The position numbers and the translations under genes are program-made. From Lachnospiraceae bacterium (lineage in GTDB: Bacteria; Bacillota; Clostridia; Lachnospirales; Lachnospiraceae): 8,792 nucleotides of DNA. Below the pieces are notes generated by a model. The model worked only from the letters and a program-made list of their open reading frames with translations, ran no database searches and was not told where the DNA came from. The DNA lies in contig VSNH01000138.1 of assembly GCA_009774215.1 (NCBI GenBank), positions 1 through 8,792 of the forward strand, in the 5' to 3' direction. Positions 5,432 to 8,792 of this stretch are shown here, in pieces; the stretch's first letter is position 1; the number at the start of each line of letters is the position of its first letter.

Positions 5432-6247
5432 ATGTATCATTTTACAGAAGACTGCCTGATCGGTGTGGATCAGATCGACAACGAACACAGGGAGCTTTTT
5501 CGAATTATAAACGAGACGCAGGAACTGTTGGATAACCAGATTTTAAACGACAAATATGACCGAATCCTGGAAACGATCGAACGGCTGGAGCAGTACGCGG
5601 AAGCGCATTTCCAGCATGAGGAGGACTACATGGAAAGCATCCGCCACCCGGAGCTTTCTCTGCAGAAAAAACAGCATCTCTTCTTCCGCGATAAGATCAA
5701 CGGCATCACAAACTCCTTCTCCTCCGACAACGCCCAGCAGGAAGTGCTTGACGATCTGCTGCGGTATCTCGTGACCTGGCTGTACCGCCACATCATCAGC
5801 TCCGACCTGATGATCGGCAAATTAAAGCCCTCGGAAGACAGAACCGCGCCGGAATTTAACGATACCTACTCGACTGGCATTCCGCTGGTAGACAAGGAGC
5901 ATCGGGAACTGTTCCGCATTATCGGGGATGTGTACCGTGTTATGACGGATGAACTTGCCTTCGACAAATACGACGAAATCGTCCAGCTTCTCGAAGAACT
6001 TAGGGATTACACGAAATTTCATTTTCAGGACGAGGAAATGTATATGGAAAGCATCCACTATGACGGGCTGGAAGCGCAGAAACGGGCGCATGAAGCATTT
6101 GTATCGAGACTGGAAGAGATGGATCTGGAGCATGTCGATGAAAACCAGCAGGAGACGCTTGAGGATCTCATGGAGTTTCTGACCGAGTGGCTGGTGAACC
6201 ACATTTTACATACCGACAAGAAAATTCCGGCAGGGGCGCAGAGTTAG
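5432..6247 (+). CDS. Tandem-domain bacteriohemerythrin
   Basis: Predicted cytoplasmic non-heme di-iron protein that could bind O2 (or sense it, or buffer iron or NO). Its 271 residues are two hemerythrin domains of about 130 each, roughly twice the usual length, clearly from a duplication: both contain EHRELFRII, HFQ-EE-YMESI and QK-H. Domain 1 ligand candidates: H19, H59, E63, H82, H120, D125. Domain 2: H157, H197, E201, H220, H257, D262. In both domains the first His of the expected HxxxH helix-3 motif is Gln (Q78, Q216). No signal peptide or membrane segment. The ATG at 5432 follows AGGGAGG by 9 bases. It is transcribed away from the chemoreceptor gene and ends in a terminator overlapping its stop. 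Its structured leader suggests post-transcriptional control. Confidence 0.92.
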   Translation: MYHFTEDCLIGVDQIDNEHRELFRIINETQELLDNQILNDKYDRILETIERLEQYAEAHFQHEEDYMESIRHPELSLQKKQHLFFRDKINGITNSFSSDNAQQEVLDDLLRYLVTWLYRHIISSDLMIGKLKPSEDRTAPEFNDTYSTGIPLVDKEHRELFRIIGDVYRVMTDELAFDKYDEIVQLLEELRDYTKFHFQDEEMYMESIHYDGLEAQKRAHEAFVSRLEEMDLEHVDENQQETLEDLMEFLTEWLVNHILHTDKKIPAGAQS

Positions 6248-6260
6248 CGCCCCTCTTTTC
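6232..6260 (+). terminator. Intrinsic terminator overlapping the hemerythrin stop
   Basis: AGGGGCGC (6232-6239), a 7-base loop and GCGCCCCT (6247-6254), a perfect 8-bp GC-rich stem, then CTTTTC. The stop TAG (6245-6247) is in the loop and stem. The same stem could stop the convergent propeller operon, though its T-tract on the minus strand (AATTTTC) is farther away. Confidence 0.8.
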
Positions 6261-6280
6261 ATTCCTATCCGTTGTATCCA

Positions 6281-7306
6281 TCACAGAATTTCCAGACATT
6301 CCACCTGTCCTTTGTCGCTGAGCAGAAACAGCTCCTTTCCATATACAACAATATTTCTGCATATGCCCTTTGTCTTTTTCCTCGGCACCAGTTCTTCTCC
6401 TGTGTTTTTATCCACACAGTACAGATAATTATCTTCCGCCGCAAAGAAAAGCCTGTCCCCGTCGATCACTGCCCGCGTCGATACGCCGCCTCCCACGTTG
6501 ACGGAAAATATCTCCGCGAAGTCATGATCTGAAGTCATCTCATAACAGGTCATATTTCCCGCTTTCGAATCAATCACCGCGTCCGCGTCGCCAACATACA
6601 TCCGGTTCTGCTCAAACACCATCTCGTTATATAACTTCCCCTTGGCCTCTCTCGCACAGATCAATTCACCCTTTTGTGAATCCAATATATAAAATTTCCC
6701 ATGAATATGCGCCGCCAACATCCTGCTGTCATCCAACAGCGCAACGTTGCTGATCCACTCGTCTTTTCCGTACGTCCAGCGAACCTCTCCCGAAAATTTA
6801 TCCAGGCAGAATACGCTTCCGCCAAGTTCCCCGCCGTATATATAGTTATCGTTATACACAATATTGCAGTTGTTCTTTTTCTGGCAGGTCTCATTCTTCC
6901 AGAGAATTGCCCCAGTATTTTTATCAAGGCAGAAGACCGCAAAATCAGACACATAGAATCTATCTCCGTCCAACGCCATTTTAAAGGAAGCGTTCCTTGG
7001 GCAGAGCTCTGTCCCCCAGCAGACACTCCCGTCCAGATTGACACAGTAAGCCTTCCCTTTAAAGGTAGTGAGATAGATTTTTCCATTCTCATGTATCCCC
7101 GCGGTTCTCACCACATGATTCTCCTCAAACACCACCCTGACTTCCTGTGTCTTTACATTTAACTCGAGCAGCACGGAGTCAAAAGTGCTCAGCCCGAGGG
7201 AGAGCGTGAAATATATGTTATCGCCCTCCATAAAATAATCGTTTGACACCATGGGACCTTTCAATCCCTTTTTATAATTATATGTCCATTTTGTTTTCAG
7301 TTTCAT
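6281..7306 (-). CDS. Cytoplasmic PQQ-type beta-propeller protein
   Basis: A 341-residue protein made almost wholly of repeated beta-propeller sheets. PQQ-like units recur as CLDKNTGAILW, FCLDKFSGEVRW and YCVDKNTGEEL, each preceded by a hydrophobic strand of the form VxxGDRxY; I count seven to eight blades, with the N-terminal KWTY strand a likely closing strand. There is no signal peptide, lipobox or membrane segment, unlike BamB or the PQQ dehydrogenases, so a cytoplasmic scaffold or ligand-sensing role fits better than an enzyme. Catalytic residues of quinoprotein dehydrogenases were not recognised. The ATG at 7306 has GGAGG 8 bases upstream. It starts 39 bases after the kinase stop with no terminator between, so it is probably the third gene of that operon. 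Specific function unknown. Confidence 0.8.
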   Translation of the reverse strand: MKLKTKWTYNYKKGLKGPMVSNDYFMEGDNIYFTLSLGLSTFDSVLLELNVKTQEVRVVFEENHVVRTAGIHENGKIYLTTFKGKAYCVNLDGSVCWGTELCPRNASFKMALDGDRFYVSDFAVFCLDKNTGAILWKNETCQKKNNCNIVYNDNYIYGGELGGSVFCLDKFSGEVRWTYGKDEWISNVALLDDSRMLAAHIHGKFYILDSQKGELICAREAKGKLYNEMVFEQNRMYVGDADAVIDSKAGNMTCYEMTSDHDFAEIFSVNVGGGVSTRAVIDGDRLFFAAEDNYLYCVDKNTGEELVPRKKTKGICRNIVVYGKELFLLSDKGQVECLEIL

Positions 7307-7345
7307 AAGTCTCTCCTCCCAAACAGCCCGGTCATAAGTCGGCAG

Positions 7346-8155
7346 TCACGCAAACAGATACTGGTATTTTCTCCGCTGCATCCGAAGCAGTTCCCCGACC
7401 CTCTTCTTAATCTCCACCGGATATTCTGTCTCGTTTTTCAAAAGCGTCTCCACATCCTTGTTGGTAAACCGAAACTGTAAATGCTGTCCGAATAAGGTTT
7501 CCACGACATCCAGCTGTTCATCGAAATCCCGGCAGAATGTTTTCGCCTTCGGTTTCTCATACAGTTTCTCCAAATGCGTCTCCAGCGGGTAGTCCATTTT
7601 CGTGTCCGCCATCAGTGATGCGCCGTGGTCAAATGCCGGGCAGTAATGATACTTCCCAAACGGATCTTTAAGAACCGCAATATTGTGCGTATGCCTGTCC
7701 TCATTGAAAAAGAGGGCATCTATCGTCAGAAGAACGCTCAGATATTTTCCAAACTCTCTCAATCCCGTCAGATGCTCGACCTGCTCCACCAGAAATAACG
7801 CCCTGTTTTCCGGCTCCCTGATCCGAAATACGCTCTCGTAAAGGCTTTCCGCATAGTACTGAAAAAACAGCCTCTCCAGCGTAATCAGATGCCAGCCAAA
7901 CGGCAGGAAATGATCGCTCTCACAGCCCAGAAAGACCGTCTCGTCATACCGCATCTTTACCGTGTCATACAGCACAAAGGTCTCCCGCTCCATGTTGGAC
8001 AACCGCAGCAGATGGGAAACCATATACTCTGCCAGCCCCTCATAGCCGGTGTAATCGGCTTTATACCATTTTTCCCCGCTGTACCATTTCAGCTGATTCC
8101 CTTTGGAGGACTGTCTGCGCGGTCCTCCTGCGTCCCCTTCAAACAAAGTTACCAT
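7346..8155 (-). CDS. HipA-like Ser/Thr kinase (compact)
   Basis: Likely protein kinase of the HipA fold. Its 269 residues are much shorter than HipA of E. coli (about 440) and lack a HipA N-terminal subdomain. The kinase core is recognisable: a Gly/Ser loop SSKGNQ (16-21), a candidate ATP lysine in WYKAD (K32) followed by GYEGLAEYMVSHLL (37-50), the catalytic stretch NEDRHTHN (151-158; D153 base, N158 metal) and the metal-binding FDHGASL (D176). All expected acidic and amide residues are present, so it is probably active. No signal or membrane segments. The ATG at 8155 follows GGAGAGG by 7 bases and lies one base after the upstream gene's stop, implying tight translational coupling. HipA-like kinases often act as toxins by phosphorylating tRNA synthetases; the target here is unknown. 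It could instead be a housekeeping regulator kinase. Confidence 0.8.
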   Translation of the reverse strand: MVTLFEGDAGGPRRQSSKGNQLKWYSGEKWYKADYTGYEGLAEYMVSHLLRLSNMERETFVLYDTVKMRYDETVFLGCESDHFLPFGWHLITLERLFFQYYAESLYESVFRIREPENRALFLVEQVEHLTGLREFGKYLSVLLTIDALFFNEDRHTHNIAVLKDPFGKYHYCPAFDHGASLMADTKMDYPLETHLEKLYEKPKAKTFCRDFDEQLDVVETLFGQHLQFRFTNKDVETLLKNETEYPVEIKKRVGELLRMQRRKYQYLFA

Positions 8156-8156
8156 A

Positions 8157-8714
8157 TCAGTTCCTCTCCACCCGGAGCCAGAAATCGTCGTCCGCCATCC
8201 TGCCCTCCGTCTTTTCTATGATCATCAGCGGATCATAAAAAGGGAGATTCAGCTCCTCCAGAATCAGTTTCATCTTATCCCTGCTTTTCGGAAAACAGCG
8301 GGATTTAAGAAACGCCTCGTACTGCTCGTATGTGGGCTCCTCAATCTTCCCGAAGGCGCGGCACATAAGATCCCTCGTATAATTATAAATCTTCACCTGT
8401 CTCTGCGGCGGCGACACGTCAATGATCGTACAGACATCCTCCTCCCTTCCGTACCAGAGGCGCAGCGGCGCAAGGCACGGCGGCACACGGAACCGCTCGA
8501 CACATCCGGGGTTCTCTCTGATCAGTCTGCACAGCGTCACGATTTCCCCCTTGATCGGCGTTTTCTGTATCTCCCACCGCTCTATCGTCTTTACGGAGAC
8601 ATTGACAAACCGCGCGAACTCCGCCTGCGTCAGATCCAGTGATTTTCGCAGGCATCTGATCTCCTGTCCGCTGATCGTATCTGCTATGATATACTGCCTC
8701 TGCTGCCCTTCCAT
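8157..8714 (-). CDS. Xre-type HTH regulator with HipA-partner-like C-terminal domain
   Basis: Probable DNA-binding repressor and antitoxin or adaptor of the adjacent kinase. Of 185 residues, about 14-70 form an Xre/Cro helix-turn-helix: GQEIRCLRKSLDLTQAEFA then VNVSVKTIERWE. After a linker (about 78-105) comes a second domain, about 128-185, with the pattern FLKSRCFPKSR...L..LNLPFYDPL.II...GRMADDDFWLRV. I associate a similar pattern ([FW]L..R..P..R, then G....D..[WY]) with small proteins encoded beside HipA-like kinases in Firmicutes; that link is from memory, not a search. So two roles usually split between HipB-like and adaptor proteins may be fused here. The ATG at 8714 has only a weak ribosome site (GGTGAG). 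The TGA is one base from the kinase ATG. Low start strength plus coupling would suit an autoregulated antitoxin-first operon. Confidence 0.78.
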   Translation of the reverse strand: MEGQQRQYIIADTISGQEIRCLRKSLDLTQAEFARFVNVSVKTIERWEIQKTPIKGEIVTLCRLIRENPGCVERFRVPPCLAPLRLWYGREEDVCTIIDVSPPQRQVKIYNYTRDLMCRAFGKIEEPTYEQYEAFLKSRCFPKSRDKMKLILEELNLPFYDPLMIIEKTEGRMADDDFWLRVERN

Positions 8715-8753
8715 GCGCTCACCGCCCCGCTCTCCATCTCGTTCCGATTTTTC

Positions 8754-8787
8754 TTAACCGTTGCTTCTATACGTTTAACCTATCATA
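8754..8787 (-). promoter_or_regulatory. Possible promoter and repeat operator of the kinase operon
   Basis: On the minus strand a -10-like TATGAT (8782-8787) would place the -35 outside the window. Two direct GGTTAA copies (8775-8780 and 8754-8759) are spaced 21 bases, two helical turns, at and after the predicted start. They would suit autorepression by the HTH protein, but 6-base repeats are weak evidence. Confidence 0.3.
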
Positions 8788-8792
8788 TATAC

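Noticed and set aside
5175..5459. Plus-strand 94-codon frame over the hemerythrin leader
   Set aside because: It overlaps the start of hemerythrin in another frame, begins before the predicted transcript start, and reflects the hairpin-rich sequence rather than a protein.
1..8792. Insertion sequence, prophage, integrase or CRISPR array
   Set aside because: No transposase, integrase or phage protein, no terminal inverted repeats with target duplications, and no regularly spaced repeats.

Overview
The window looks like chromosomal DNA of a mid-GC Clostridia member, most likely a Lachnospiraceae. This rests on the gene order DUF177-rpmF-plsX-acpP-rnc, a zinc-ribbon L32, Shine-Dalgarno-led genes, and a HipA-like kinase of a type I associate with that family. 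No species can be named. There is no rRNA, tRNA, CRISPR array, transposase or phage gene.

Left half, 1-2941, all on the minus strand: a housekeeping cluster. Transcription starts at a perfect-consensus promoter (TTGACA-17-TATAAT, 2913-2941) and runs through the DUF177/YceD gene into rpmF. An intrinsic terminator (2133-2170) overlaps a second promoter (2113-2141), which would drive plsX, acpP and rnc. PlsX and ACP serve membrane-lipid synthesis. RNase III (cut by the window edge) processes rRNA and structured mRNA. A perfect 17-bp hairpin sits at the plsX/acpP junction.

Middle, 2942-6260: a sCache-type methyl-accepting chemotaxis protein (minus strand, TTG start) and a tandem-domain bacteriohemerythrin (plus strand) are divergently transcribed. 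A 545-base gap between them holds both promoters, a stem-loop of unknown role and a roughly 210-nt structured leader. In that leader, two upstream segments can compete so as to expose or enclose the hemerythrin ribosome-binding site. Three consecutive hairpins, one a roughly 20-bp stem, follow the chemoreceptor gene.

Right part, 6281-8792, minus strand: a tightly packed three-gene set. It comprises an Xre-type HTH protein with a C-terminal domain like the small partners of HipA-like kinases, a compact HipA-like kinase separated from it by one base, and a cytoplasmic PQQ-type beta-propeller. This is the best candidate for an undescribed system: a HipBA-related kinase module with a propeller as possible sensor, target or scaffold. 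The functional link is inferred from gene order only.
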